Source of the DNA: Massilia yuzhufengensis
Lineage (GTDB): Bacteria; Pseudomonadota; Gammaproteobacteria; Burkholderiales; Burkholderiaceae_D
Length of the DNA stretch: 64,000 nt
NCBI RefSeq assembly: GCF_900112225.1
Contig: NZ_FOLD01000002.1
Location: 225,377-289,376, forward strand
Reading direction: 5' to 3'
Under the pieces are notes generated by a model. It was not told the origin of the DNA. It saw only the letters and a list, made by a program, of their open reading frames with translations, and ran no database searches. The stretch's first letter is position 1. Each line of letters opens with the position of its first letter. Below are positions 10,038 to 18,822 of the stretch, piece after piece. Made by a program: the position numbers and the translations under genes.

Positions 10038-10235
10038 TTACTTCAGGCCGGCTTTCTCCGCGACGCTCAGGCGCGGCGCCTTGACCACGACCACATGCAC
10101 GGTCGAATCGACCAGCACGGCGGCTTCGGTCTGCACCACGTCGACCGGACGGGCGGCGGCGGTGGCGTAGCTGGCGGCCAGGCCCAGTGCGGCGGCGCTC
10201 AGGAAGATGGCTTCGAAGTTTTTACGGATGTTCAT
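10038..10235 (-). CDS. Small exported protein of unknown function
   Basis: 65 residues: a basic N-terminus (MNIRKNF), a hydrophobic segment (residues 8-27) ending in an Ala-rich cleavage-like site (ATAAA), then a valine-rich segment with the run VHVVVVKAPRLS. It looks like a signal peptide plus a mature peptide of about 38 residues. The ATG at 10235 has a good Shine-Dalgarno AGGAG six bases upstream. No family is recognised. It stands alone, 121 bp upstream of serS on the same strand, and a second tiny basic-start protein of similar style lies at 31784-31924. Confidence 0.65.
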   Translation of the reverse strand: MNIRKNFEAIFLSAAALGLAASYATAAARPVDVVQTEAAVLVDSTVHVVVVKAPRLSVAEKAGLK

Positions 10236-10483
10236 GGTGTGCTCCTTGGGTCAAATGTGATTCGGTATGCTTGAACTTTACCGATTGACCCCGCGCATCG
10301 CCATCGACATGCGACGAAGCGCGGAAAACAAGGAGCAGAATGCGCAAGGCGGGGACCAGCCGCGAACCGCAGCGGCGATCGCGCCAGTTTCACCGACGTT
10401 CGGCGATGAACGGATCAGCTGACCGCCCTGCCGAGGGAAACGGGGCTGCGTGCCTCCCTGCGGAAAGCACGCTTGGCGCGCCC
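10236..10483. other. Intergenic region without a supported gene
   Basis: About 250 bp between the exported-protein operon and the 65-residue gene. It holds the leader and presumably the promoter of the latter. A GGGTCAA/TTGACCC dyad (10248-10254 and 10283-10289) lies just upstream of that gene's ribosome binding site. A plus-strand frame starting at 10340 runs antisense into the next gene and has no other support. Confidence 0.5.
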
Positions 10484-11164
10484 TTAGATCGTGATCTCGA
10501 CCGCCTTCGAGTCGGCCTTCACGGCCGGCACGTCGATCTTGGCGCCCTGCGCCAGCTTGACCACACCGGCCATGAAGCCGCCCGAATCCGACACCACCTT
10601 GCCCAGCAGCGGCAGCGCATCCTTGACCGGCACCAGCTGCGGGAGGGCCATCGGATTGGCGCTGGCGCGCGCCACCAGCGACTGGCCTGTCCTGGTCAGC
10701 GCGACCGCCTGCAGGGCGCCAATGCCGTAGTTGAGCAGCGCATCGCCCACCTGCTTCTTGCTGGCGCTGTCGAGCGTAGCCATGCGGGTCTTCATTTCGC
10801 CCGATTCATACAGGCGCTTGGCTTCCGCCGATTCCGACTCGACCAGCTTGGTCATGCGCGCCTTCTGTTCCTTGGTGTCGGTTAGCTTGTTGATGGCGTC
10901 CAGTTCCGCCTTGGTCTGGACGCGCTTCTGCTCGTCCGAGAACGCCAGCGTGATCGCGACCACCGAGCGGCCGGTGAGCTGGCTCAGCGCCGCGCTTTGC
11001 GTCACGAAAGTGTTCACCTCGGCGCTGATGTCGCCGCCGCCGCCGCCCTTGGCCGCGTTCATCAGGCCACCCAGGCCGCCCAGCTGGGCCTGCGCCGCGC
11101 CGGCGCCCATCAGGCATGCCGCCACCATCACTGCTTGTGCAATCTTTTTCATTGTTTGATCCAT
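10484..11164 (-). CDS. Exported protein of unknown function, last gene of four-gene operon
   Basis: 226 residues from ATG 11164 (222 from the alternative ATG 11152). The signal peptide KKIAQAVMVAACLMGAGAAQA is clear. The mature part begins with a Gly-rich stretch (LGGLGGLMNAAKGGGGG), continues with a Lys/Glu-rich, probably helical segment (about 60-130), and ends in a segment with several Gly/Ala/Val-rich hydrophobic patches. No enzyme motif is seen. It starts 8 bp after the stop of the 706-residue gene, so it belongs to the operon running from 15602. Predicted periplasmic or surface location; function unknown. Confidence 0.75.
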   Translation of the reverse strand: MDQTMKKIAQAVMVAACLMGAGAAQAQLGGLGGLMNAAKGGGGGDISAEVNTFVTQSAALSQLTGRSVVAITLAFSDEQKRVQTKAELDAINKLTDTKEQKARMTKLVESESAEAKRLYESGEMKTRMATLDSASKKQVGDALLNYGIGALQAVALTRTGQSLVARASANPMALPQLVPVKDALPLLGKVVSDSGGFMAGVVKLAQGAKIDVPAVKADSKAVEITI

Positions 11165-11171
11165 CCCTGTT

Positions 11172-13292
11172 TCAGTTATCGAGTTTCTTGAGCAGGTCGG
11201 GCTGCATCGACAGCCCGTTGCCCAGCTCCTTGTATCCGTAGTACGCCGCCTTCGACGAAGCGGGCATGCCACTGAATTCGGTCCGCAGTCCCGAGGTCAC
11301 GGTCTTCGTCACCTCGCCGCCGCTCTTGAAGCGCGCCACCAGCGCCATGGTGACGGTGGCCTTGCAGGCCTCGCCCTCGCACTGCGCCGCATCCTCGCGG
11401 ATCACATAGCCCGGCTGGACGCACAGAGGGATCGCGGGCGGCGCCAGCACCGCGTCGAACATGCCGGCCTTGAGCAGCAGGTTGGCGTCGCTGTAGAAGG
11501 CCGGGTCGCCCAGGTGGCCCGCATGCTTGCGCGAGCGGTACAGCGCGTGGCGCACCAGCGGCGCCGCGTACGCCACGTCCAGCACGTTGTTCTGGCCGAC
11601 GTAGGACGCATCCTGGCAGTCGACCACGCGCGTGACGCCCGGCAGCTGCTGGTCGTAGACGCGCACGATGTCGCCGCGCTGGGGCTTGGGCAGCGCCGGG
11701 TTGGTGGCCGAATACGACAAGCCCACCAATGCGCCCTCGCCCACCGGCTCCAGGCTGCCGCCGGCCACGTCGAGGTCGACCAGCGCCGGCTTGCCATGCA
11801 CCCTGGCCGCCAGCGGGTGCAGCACGTCGAAGCTCGGGCGCTGGCCCGGTACCCCGCCCATGCCCTCGACCCAGAGGCGCTCGGCGTCCACCCTGGCCAC
11901 GCGCAGTTCGCGCGGCGCGAAGCGCACGTTGGCCAGGAAGGCCTGGGCCAGCTTGCCGGTCGCGTTCTTGAGCGCGACCTCGCGCGCCTGCGCCAGGCCC
12001 AGGCCGCTGCCCTTGACGCGGTCGATCACGTGGTCGGCGTCGCCCAGTTCGGAGAACACCACCTTGCCGGCGCGGTCCACCACCTGGGCGCTGACCAGCG
12101 TATGGAAGCGTTCCTCGGCCTTGGTGCCGCCGGCGCCGCTGAGCAGCACGCTCGGCGTCGACACCGGCGTGAAGCGCAGGAAGAAGTCGGGCGGGTCGGT
12201 GCGCACGCCCGAGGCTTCGGCCATGCTCGGCAGCTTGTTCCAGTCGACGCAGTTGGCGGCGCGCGTGATCAGGGCCTTGGTCTGGGCGAAGTGCACGTCC
12301 ACGGGGCTGAGCTGGAACGAGGCCTTGAAGCCGATCGCGCGCCCGAAGATGTCGGCCACCGCGTTCGATTCGGCGTCGGCCGCCCCCGCCACCGGCATCA
12401 GGCGCGGCTTGCGGCTGTCGTCGCCGGTGCCTTCAAAAGTGAACTGCAGGGTGTCGCCGCGCGCGGCCTCGCCCATCGCGGCGCGCAGCACGGCGTAGCC
12501 GCTGTCCGCATACAGCACGTCGAAGATGCTGGCCTTGCCGTCGGCCCCGCGCGCCTCCACCTGCTCGCCCTTGACGAAGCCGGCCTCCACGCCGCGGTCG
12601 GCCACCAGGAACTTGCCGTCGCGCTCGACCAGGGTCACCGCCGTGGCCTTGGGGTCGAAGGCCGCCCGGGCCTCGGCCACCAGGGTGTCGACCTGGGCGC
12701 CGATATTCTTCAGTACCTCGGCGCGCATCACGCCATCCATCGCGCCGGATTCATACTCCGCCCGGCTGAAGCGGAACGGCGTGTAGACCGTCTCGCTTAC
12801 GGTGTAGGCCACCTTGGCCAGGCTCGGACGCACGAACTGCAGGCTCAGCGTGACCGGCACCAGCACCTCGACATTGTCGCCGCGCTGCACCTCGTAGCGC
12901 GAGGCGCGCGTAATGCCCAGCACCACCGCGTAGGTGTCGGCCACCGCCACCGAGGGCGCGGCCTTGCACTGCAGGTCGTTGTTGTTGACGAACTGGTGAC
13001 CGCTGCCGATGCGGTTGTCGGCCACCTGCCTGGCGTGCACCAGCGATTCCGGGTAGGCCTGGGCCAGGCTGGCCACGAAGCGCCGCACCAGCGCGACCTG
13101 GGCCTCGCGCCCGGCGGCGCCGTCGAACAGGCGCTGCATCAGGCCGGCATCGAGCAGCGAGCGGGCCTGGCGCGCCTGCGGCGACATGCCTTCGATTTCC
13201 TGAACCGGGAACAGGGTGAACGAGGCGCCTGCCGCCGGCAAGGCGACGCCAAGGCCTGCCAGCAAGGCGGCCGAGAGCAGCTGGCGACGCAT
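11172..13292 (-). CDS. Large exported protein of unknown function (possible FlgT-like C-terminal modules)
   Basis: 706 residues with signal peptide MRRQLLSAALLAGLGVALPAAGA. The N-terminal part (to about 250) has no recognised family. Around 240-310 and 490-560 there are two segments of the style xGxxLVADxGVxxGFxxGExxEV and RLWVEGMGGVPGQRPSFDVL. These resemble the small beta domains that end FlgT-type flagellar or envelope proteins; this is a weak similarity by eye. Four or more cysteines in the mature part suggest periplasmic disulfides. ATG 13292 overlaps the upstream stop by one base (TGATG). A longer frame to 13787 lies inside the upstream gene. Confidence 0.75.
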   Translation of the reverse strand: MRRQLLSAALLAGLGVALPAAGASFTLFPVQEIEGMSPQARQARSLLDAGLMQRLFDGAAGREAQVALVRRFVASLAQAYPESLVHARQVADNRIGSGHQFVNNNDLQCKAAPSVAVADTYAVVLGITRASRYEVQRGDNVEVLVPVTLSLQFVRPSLAKVAYTVSETVYTPFRFSRAEYESGAMDGVMRAEVLKNIGAQVDTLVAEARAAFDPKATAVTLVERDGKFLVADRGVEAGFVKGEQVEARGADGKASIFDVLYADSGYAVLRAAMGEAARGDTLQFTFEGTGDDSRKPRLMPVAGAADAESNAVADIFGRAIGFKASFQLSPVDVHFAQTKALITRAANCVDWNKLPSMAEASGVRTDPPDFFLRFTPVSTPSVLLSGAGGTKAEERFHTLVSAQVVDRAGKVVFSELGDADHVIDRVKGSGLGLAQAREVALKNATGKLAQAFLANVRFAPRELRVARVDAERLWVEGMGGVPGQRPSFDVLHPLAARVHGKPALVDLDVAGGSLEPVGEGALVGLSYSATNPALPKPQRGDIVRVYDQQLPGVTRVVDCQDASYVGQNNVLDVAYAAPLVRHALYRSRKHAGHLGDPAFYSDANLLLKAGMFDAVLAPPAIPLCVQPGYVIREDAAQCEGEACKATVTMALVARFKSGGEVTKTVTSGLRTEFSGMPASSKAAYYGYKELGNGLSMQPDLLKKLDN

Positions 13293-15043
13293 CAGATCTG
13301 CTCCGGGCACTTGCCGTCGATGCAGAACAGCAGGCGGTTGCCGCGGCGCTCGAAGCGGCCGTTGCGGAAGGCGCTGTTGTCCGCTTCGATGTATTCGTCC
13401 ACCAGGTCGTTGACCAGGTTGCCGAAGTTGCCCTTGGCGAGCACCTTCCAGCTGCGCAGTTCGTCGGTGGCGCTGTCGCCGTCGCCGAATTCGACCACGC
13501 CGGCGATCTCCTGCACGCGGCGCTCGAACTCGCGGCGCAGCTTGCCCGGCACGCGCTGCGCGCTGTACACCGAGACGATATAGGGCGAACCCTGGGCGCC
13601 GGCCTGCTGCAGGCTGCGCTGGGCCTTGGTGCCGACCGCGTCGGCGACCGAACGCGCCAGCGCGTCGGCCAGGTTGGCGCGGCAGTTCTGGTCGCTGGTG
13701 CCCTGGGCACGCTTGGCGATCGTCTCCGAAACAAAGGCGGCGCCGGTATCGACGTCGGACGAACTCAGGGCCAGCTGGCCCGAGCATTCCACCTGGCCGC
13801 TGGGCGAGGCTCCCTCGGATTGCATCACGGCCTGGCCATAGACCACGTAGCGCGCCTTGTAGGTGCCGCTCGAGGCCTTCTTGAGGTAGCTGTCGAATTT
13901 CTGCATGCGGGTGATGTCCGCCACCGTCAGGCGGCGCCCGCCCTCGACGCGGAAGTCGCGCTCGTCGGTGTAGTCCAGGCCGAACTCGCCCACCACCTGC
14001 TGCAGCTTCTGGTTGATCAGCGCCGCCTCGGCCTCGGCCGGCTTGGCGTTGTCGATGCCGGCGAATACCTGGCGCACCTTGAGGTTGACCACGTCGTTCT
14101 GGCGCTGCACGTCGTTGTTCTTTTCCGAGTAGCTGGCCGCGCTGTTCGATTTGGCGGCGCTGGCGTTGGCGTAGCTGGCGCTCACCGCCGACTGCGACGA
14201 CGAGCTGGCCGCCACCGCCGATTTTTGCGAGCCGGCGAACTGGGTGTCGCGGGCGCCGGCCACGCGGGTGTCGCGCGAACCGCTCGCCTGCAGGTTGCGC
14301 GCCGCCGCGGCCGAGCCGCCATAGCCGTCCTGCGCCGCCATCGCCGCGCGGTCGGAGCCGCTGAACGAGGCCTTGTCGGAACCGGCAAAGGAAGCGCGGT
14401 CGCGCCCCGCGACCGCCGCCGACGCACTGGCCGCGTACGCCGCCTTGTCCGACGAGGCCGCCGCGAAGCTGCCCTTGGCCGCGCTGGCCGACGAACTCGA
14501 AGCGCTGCGCGAGGACGCCACCGCCGAGCTACGGTCGGACATCGCGCTCTTGTCGTGCGAGTAGTCGACCTCGGTCACCAGCGGCTGCGACGGATCGAGC
14601 CTGGTGCCGACGCCGTAGTATTCATCGATCAGGAACAGCACCTTGGCGCTGCCGGTAGCCAGCCTGGAACCGATGCCCAGCGCCCGGGTCAGGTCGAGGA
14701 ACTGGCTGGAATCGACCGACAGCACAGTACGCGCGGTCAGCACGTCGCCTTCGGCATTGAAGCTGGTGCGCAGGTTGTCGGCCAGTTGCTTGTGCAGTTC
14801 CGGCAGGCCATTCTTCACTTTGGGGTCGTTCAGGTCGGCGCTGAGCTTGATGCGCAGGACGCTGGCGACGGCGTCGCGTTCGGCCTGTTCGCGCGCGATG
14901 CGGCGCGCGGTCATCAGGTCGCCGCTGGCCTTGATGCTCAGTTCCTTGACGCCGTTGGCGGCGAAGGTGTCGGCGGCGGCGATGCCGGGCGCGCCGATGG
15001 TGCCAAGCGCGAGCAGCGCCGACAGCAGGAGATTCTTTTTCAT
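13292..15043 (-). CDS. Exported protein with LPP20/FlgT-like N-terminus and Ser/Ala-rich middle
   Basis: 583 residues. Residues 1-24 form a signal peptide ending IAAADT. Residues 28-120 resemble the LPP20/FlgT N-terminal fold (GVKELSIKASGDLMTARRIA, REQAERDAVASVL). Residues about 165-310 are low-complexity Ser/Ala-rich with irregular repeats such as GSDKASF and GSDRAAM. Residues 320-583 are an ordered domain with Cys pairs and the C-terminus CIDGKCPEQI. The start ATG 15043 is chosen because the signal peptide follows it; the 56 codons upstream are Pro/Arg-rich shadow. It lies 31 bp after the lipoprotein gene and overlaps the next start by one base. Confidence 0.78.
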   Translation of the reverse strand: MKKNLLLSALLALGTIGAPGIAAADTFAANGVKELSIKASGDLMTARRIAREQAERDAVASVLRIKLSADLNDPKVKNGLPELHKQLADNLRTSFNAEGDVLTARTVLSVDSSQFLDLTRALGIGSRLATGSAKVLFLIDEYYGVGTRLDPSQPLVTEVDYSHDKSAMSDRSSAVASSRSASSSSASAAKGSFAAASSDKAAYAASASAAVAGRDRASFAGSDKASFSGSDRAAMAAQDGYGGSAAAARNLQASGSRDTRVAGARDTQFAGSQKSAVAASSSSQSAVSASYANASAAKSNSAASYSEKNNDVQRQNDVVNLKVRQVFAGIDNAKPAEAEAALINQKLQQVVGEFGLDYTDERDFRVEGGRRLTVADITRMQKFDSYLKKASSGTYKARYVVYGQAVMQSEGASPSGQVECSGQLALSSSDVDTGAAFVSETIAKRAQGTSDQNCRANLADALARSVADAVGTKAQRSLQQAGAQGSPYIVSVYSAQRVPGKLRREFERRVQEIAGVVEFGDGDSATDELRSWKVLAKGNFGNLVNDLVDEYIEADNSAFRNGRFERRGNRLLFCIDGKCPEQI

Positions 15044-15074
15044 GTGCGAAGTAGGAGGTGGTGGATGAAGCGGC

Positions 15075-15602
15075 TTACTGTGGAAGCTCGACCGCGACGT
15101 CGCCGGCGCTGGCCGTGACGCCGGAGGCACCGATGGAGGCGGCCGCCGGCGCGGCGGCCGGCACCGGGTCGAATACCCTGGCCTCGGCCGTGTCGCCGCC
15201 GGTCGCGGCAAGGTGCACGAAACGCGGGTCGGTGCGCACTGGCTCGAGCATCGGCTCGCCCATCAGGTCGACACCGGCGACGGTGCCGCCCTTGACGGCC
15301 AGGCCGGCGAAGCGCACGGCGTCGTCGAGCTTGCCCGCCTGGGCACTGGCCTTGGCGGTTTCCCAGGCCACGACGCCGGAGGTGTCCTGCTGGTCCTTCA
15401 GGAAGCGCGCGCCCTCGGCGCTAGCTTCGGCAAACTTGCCCTGGGCGATCTGGGCGCGCAGTCCGCCCGCCACCTCGTTCGCGCTGGCCGGGCGGATCGC
15501 CTGGGCCAGGTTCTCGCGCGCAGCGTCGCAAGCCGCCAGCAGAGGCATGGCGGCGGCCAGCAGCAGAAGCCCACGTGAAAACCATCTTTTTCCCGCTTGC
15601 AT
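15075..15602 (-). CDS. Putative lipoprotein, first gene of exported-protein operon
   Basis: 175 residues with a type II signal peptide: the hydrophobic stretch LLLLAAAMPLLAAC ends in a lipobox LAAC with the modified cysteine near residue 25. The mature part is Ala-rich and helical, with TPR-like spacing in the segments KFAEASAEGARFLKD and KLDDAVRFAGLAVKG, then an Ala/Val/Pro-rich tail. Probably anchored in the outer membrane, perhaps as the scaffold for the three exported proteins encoded downstream. The AT-rich region 15603-15718 upstream is the likely promoter of the operon. No known family assigned. Confidence 0.72.
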   Translation of the reverse strand: MQAGKRWFSRGLLLLAAAMPLLAACDAARENLAQAIRPASANEVAGGLRAQIAQGKFAEASAEGARFLKDQQDTSGVVAWETAKASAQAGKLDDAVRFAGLAVKGGTVAGVDLMGEPMLEPVRTDPRFVHLAATGGDTAEARVFDPVPAAAPAAASIGASGVTASAGDVAVELPQ

Positions 15603-15718
15603 GAATCATTCCTTATCGTTATAAAATCTAGAACGTTACAAAAACGAGATCAGATCGTATACAGCTTTAATTTTTCTGTAAAGAAATAGTCCTTACAAAC
15701 GGATATTCTTGAAGGAAA

Positions 15719-16258
15719 TTATTGCTGGCGCATGGAAGCCGCCAGTTTGCCAGCGTACAGGACGATGAGGGTGCCGGCGAAATCGCCGCTCGCCATCACG
15801 AGGAAGCCGTCGAGCAGGCCCTCGCGCTGGCCCTGCAAGGCGAACCAGGCGTGGTGCAGCGCCGGGCTGGCGAGCGAGAAGGCCAGCGCGCAGCCCAGCA
15901 GGCGCCATGGGCCGAGGCCGGCCAGCGTCGGGTCGATGCGGCCGGCGACCAGCGCGCGGTAGGTCAAATAGGGGGCGAGTGCGGCCAGGATGCCGCCGGC
16001 GAACGAGCGGATCGGGTCGTCGGGAAAGAAGTAGAAAAAACAGATCAGCCACGAGGCGCCCAGGATGCCGAGGGCGCCCGCTTCCGCAAACAGCAAGGTG
16101 CACAGCAGGCGTACGCCGGCTGGCAGGTAGATCCAGCTGATGCCGCGCGCGAACTCCATGCTGGCGAACAGGAGTTCGTTGACGGCTATTGCGCCAAGAA
16201 ACAGCACCGCGGTAGCGGCCGCCATGGCAAACTTCAACTGTGTTCCGGGTGAAATCAC
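15719..16258 (-). CDS. Integral membrane protein, MASE1-like
   Basis: 179 residues consisting almost entirely of hydrophobic helices (about five), with the motif WIYLPAGVRLLCTLLF near 42-57. That motif resembles the N-terminal sensor domain MASE1 of signalling proteins, here without any attached output domain. The start is GTG at 16258; an internal ATG at 16225 is the alternative, and neither has a strong Shine-Dalgarno. It ends 116 bp before the lipoprotein gene on the same strand. A role as a stand-alone sensor subunit is only a guess. Confidence 0.7.
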   Translation of the reverse strand: MISPGTQLKFAMAAATAVLFLGAIAVNELLFASMEFARGISWIYLPAGVRLLCTLLFAEAGALGILGASWLICFFYFFPDDPIRSFAGGILAALAPYLTYRALVAGRIDPTLAGLGPWRLLGCALAFSLASPALHHAWFALQGQREGLLDGFLVMASGDFAGTLIVLYAGKLAASMRQQ

Positions 16259-16337
16259 TTGCTAGATAGAATAAGCTAATCTACTTCAACAGTCGATTGT
16301 ATCAGGAAATGTTATAGATGCAGCAACTTCATAGCCT

Positions 16338-16694
16338 ATGAGCAAGACGACCCGCCCGGCAGACATCTACCTGCGCTTCCTGAACCTGGTAGACGCCCTA
16401 CGCGCCCTCCCGGCCTTGCCTCCGCTCGACCCGCTTGAAGAGCGCGTGCTGGCCATCGTCGGTCGCGCCCGCCAGCTCGAAGAGCGGCTCAGCGTGCGTG
16501 ACCTGATGGGGCAAGATGGGCTAGGAGCGCCGGCGACGATCCACGCGCGCATCACGTCGATGCGCAAGAAGGGCTGGCTGGTACTGGCGGACACCGACGA
16601 CACCCGCCGCAAGCAGGTCGACCTGACCCCGGCGGCGTTGGCCTATTTCGATGAATTGTCCGGTCTGATGCTCAAGGCCGCAAAAGAGGGTTAG
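16338..16694 (+). CDS. Small winged-helix DNA-binding protein
   Basis: 118 residues. Residues 30-105 have the spacing of a MarR/winged-helix domain: helix VLAIVGRARQLEERLSVRDL, the recognition-helix region GAPATIHARITSMRKKGWL and a wing ending in the line KQVDLTPAALAYFDEL, the usual last helix of such domains. Likely a transcription factor. It is transcribed away from the membrane-protein gene, with which it shares the 79-bp region 16259-16337, and converges on rarA with stop codons overlapping (TTAG). It could control the adjacent exported-protein operon. Confidence 0.75.
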   Translation: MSKTTRPADIYLRFLNLVDALRALPALPPLDPLEERVLAIVGRARQLEERLSVRDLMGQDGLGAPATIHARITSMRKKGWLVLADTDDTRRKQVDLTPAALAYFDELSGLMLKAAKEG

Positions 16695-17992
16695 CCTTTC
16701 GCGTCCTCGTCCAGGCTGCGCAGGAAGGCCAGTTTTTCCGCCACTTTCGCCTCGACGCCGCGCGCAACCGGCTGGTACCAGCCGGGCTCGGGCATCCCAT
16801 CCGGCAGGTAGGTTTCTCCGGCCGCATAGGCATGCGGCTCGTCGTGGGCGTAACGGTAGGCGTGGCCGTAGCCGAGCTCTTTCATGAGCTTGGTCGGCGC
16901 GTTGCGCAGGTGGACCGGCACCTCGCGCGACTTGTCCTTCTTGATGAAAGCCATGGCCGCATTGAAGGCGTTGTAGCCGGCATTGCTCTTGGCCGCGATT
17001 GCCAGGTAGACGACGGCCTGCCCCAACGCCAGCTCGCCTTCCGGCGAGCCCAGGCGCTCGTAGGTGGTGGCGGCGTCGTTGGCGACCTGCAGCGCGCGCG
17101 GGTCGGCCAGGCCGATATCTTCCCAGGCCATGCGCACGATGCGGCGCGACAGGTACTTGGCGTCGGCGCCGCCGTCGAGCATGCGGCACAGCCAGTACAG
17201 GGCCGCATCCGGATGCGAACCGCGCACCGACTTGTGCAGGGCCGAGATCTGGTCGTAGAAATTGTCGCCACCCTTGTCGAAGCGGCGCGCGTTGAGCGTG
17301 AGCGCGTTTTCGACAAAGTCGGCGGTAATCGTCGTGACGCCGCTGGTCTCGGCCGAGGTCTTGGTCTGCTCGAGCAGGTTGAGGAAGCGGCGCGCGTCGC
17401 CGTCGGCATAGCCGACCAGGGTGTCGATGGCGACTTCCTCGAAAGTCAGGTGCTGCAGCACGCGCTCCTGGGCGCGCTTGAGCAACAGGCGCATCTCGTC
17501 GTCGCTCAGCGCTTTCAGCACATACACCTGCGAACGCGACAGCAGTGCGGAATTGACCTCGAAGGATGGGTTCTCGGTGGTGGCGCCGATCAGGGACACC
17601 AGGCCCGATTCGACGAAGGGCAGCAACGCGTCCTGCTGCGACTTGTTGAAGCGGTGGATCTCGTCGATGAACAGGATCGTGTGCTTGCCCTGCTGGAGGT
17701 AGTGCTCGGCCTGCTCCACCGACGCGCGAATGTCTTTTACGCCCGACAGCACGGCCGACAGCGCGATGAACTCGCACTCGAAGGCGTAGGCGGTCAGGCG
17801 CGCCAGCGTGGTTTTGCCGACGCCCGGCGGGCCCCACAGGATCATCGAGTGGGGCTTGCCGGATTTGAAAACCAGGTTCAGGGGCTTGCCGGGGGCCAGC
17901 AGGTGGCTCTGGCCGATGACTTCGTCGATCGTGCGCGGACGCAGGGCTTCGGCAAGCGGGGGGGATGGTTCGGTTTTGAAGAGGTCGTCCAT
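16691..17992 (-). CDS. rarA: Replication-associated recombination protein A (AAA+ ATPase)
   Basis: 433-residue cytoplasmic AAA+ ATPase of the RarA/MgsA/WRNIP1 family, which acts at stalled replication forks. The Walker A motif GPPGVGKT is at 54-61 and Walker B ILFIDE at 106-111. Sensor region GATTENPSF follows, and the C-terminal clamp-loader-like domain includes the LPDGMPEPGWYQPV segment typical of the family. It lies in the conserved ftsK-lolA-rarA order on the minus strand. A REP pair sits in the 182-bp gap to lolA, so it may have its own promoter. Confidence 0.96.
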   Translation of the reverse strand: MDDLFKTEPSPPLAEALRPRTIDEVIGQSHLLAPGKPLNLVFKSGKPHSMILWGPPGVGKTTLARLTAYAFECEFIALSAVLSGVKDIRASVEQAEHYLQQGKHTILFIDEIHRFNKSQQDALLPFVESGLVSLIGATTENPSFEVNSALLSRSQVYVLKALSDDEMRLLLKRAQERVLQHLTFEEVAIDTLVGYADGDARRFLNLLEQTKTSAETSGVTTITADFVENALTLNARRFDKGGDNFYDQISALHKSVRGSHPDAALYWLCRMLDGGADAKYLSRRIVRMAWEDIGLADPRALQVANDAATTYERLGSPEGELALGQAVVYLAIAAKSNAGYNAFNAAMAFIKKDKSREVPVHLRNAPTKLMKELGYGHAYRYAHDEPHAYAAGETYLPDGMPEPGWYQPVARGVEAKVAEKLAFLRSLDEDAKG

Positions 17993-18050
17993 GGGCCTAG
18001 TGTAAACGATGGGCGTGATGGAGAGGTTCGTCGTGTGCGCGCAAAATCAG

Positions 18051-18155
18051 GTACCGGCCTTCGCCGCTACGACGGTCTTGAGGCTGGCAATACTGCTCGC
18101 TGTTAGGACCACTCAACGAAAAACCGTCGTCCCGGCGAAGGGCGGGACCCAAGTC
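18051..18155. repeat. REP-like palindrome pair
   Basis: Two oppositely oriented copies, at 18051-18079 (GTACCGGCCTTCGCCGCTAC then GACGGTC) and 18123-18155 (CCGTCGTCCCGGCG then GGGCGGGACCCAAGT), separated by 43 bp between rarA and lolA. Same family as the elements near 34258, 44686, 55297 and 57787. Each copy folds into a GC-rich hairpin with a GCGAAG-type loop. Confidence 0.8.
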
Positions 18156-18174
18156 CGCCGATCAACCACCCACC

Positions 18175-18804
18175 TTACTGCTTGACCACATCCGCCCCCT
18201 TCGGCGCCTCAAACCTGAACTGCTGCGCCCCCAGCGCCGGATTACGCTGGAAATTCGTAAACTTCAGCACCGACACCTGCCCGAACTGGTCCTTCAGCTC
18301 CATCGCTACCGGCACCCCGCCCTTCAGGCCAATGCCGATCTGCTCGAAGGTCGTGTCCTTGGTCTTCGGCACCGCATTGAGCCACTCCGCCCCATCCCGC
18401 TCGCCGGCCTCCGACAAGGTAAAGTTCTTTTCCAGGTCATTACTGCCGAACAGGATCGCGGCCGGGGACGAGCCCAGGGCGTTGCCGAGTTTGCGGCTGG
18501 TGACCTGGTTCAGGTCCTTGTCGTAGATGTAGAGCTGGTCGCCGTCGGCCTGCAACAGCTGCTCGTAGGGCTTCTGGTAGGTCCAGATGAATTTGCCGGG
18601 ACGGGCGAACACGAACGTGCCGCTGGAGACCGGGGCGACCTTGCCGCTCTTGGACTTGCCGACTTGCTGCTGGGTGAAGTCGCCCTTGGCGGACTTGGTG
18701 CTGGCAACAAAGGACTTGAACTGGTCAAGGGCGGCGGCTTGCGCGGCGCCCGAGATGGCGACGGTGGCGATCAGTGCGGCAATGGCCGTTTTCGTGAATT
18801 TCAT
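18175..18804 (-). CDS. lolA: Outer-membrane lipoprotein carrier protein
   Basis: 209-residue periplasmic chaperone that takes lipoproteins from LolCDE to LolB. The signal peptide [23 protein letters not shown] is clear. The mature part has the LolA fold signatures GDFTQQQ, a beta-strand series ending in [23 protein letters not shown], and the C-terminal line [29 protein letters not shown] 18804 has GAGGA seven bases upstream; an ATG at 18810 is too close to that site. It follows ftsK by 18 bp, so the two are co-transcribed, as in other proteobacteria. Confidence 0.95.
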   Translation of the reverse strand: MKFTKTAIAALIATVAISGAAQAAALDQFKSFVASTKSAKGDFTQQQVGKSKSGKVAPVSSGTFVFARPGKFIWTYQKPYEQLLQADGDQLYIYDKDLNQVTSRKLGNALGSSPAAILFGSNDLEKNFTLSEAGERDGAEWLNAVPKTKDTTFEQIGIGLKGGVPVAMELKDQFGQVSVLKFTNFQRNPALGAQQFRFEAPKGADVVKQ

Positions 18805-18822
18805 GCGCATTCCTCTTGTTGG

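Noticed and set aside
10340-10885. 181-codon plus-strand frame with an AAGGAG site before its ATG
   Set aside because: Runs antisense into the exported-protein gene and has shadow composition; the ribosome-site match is probably chance.
11514-13583. 689-codon plus-strand frame antisense to the exported-protein operon
   Set aside because: Composition typical of antisense shadow; the minus-strand frames have signal peptides and coupled starts.
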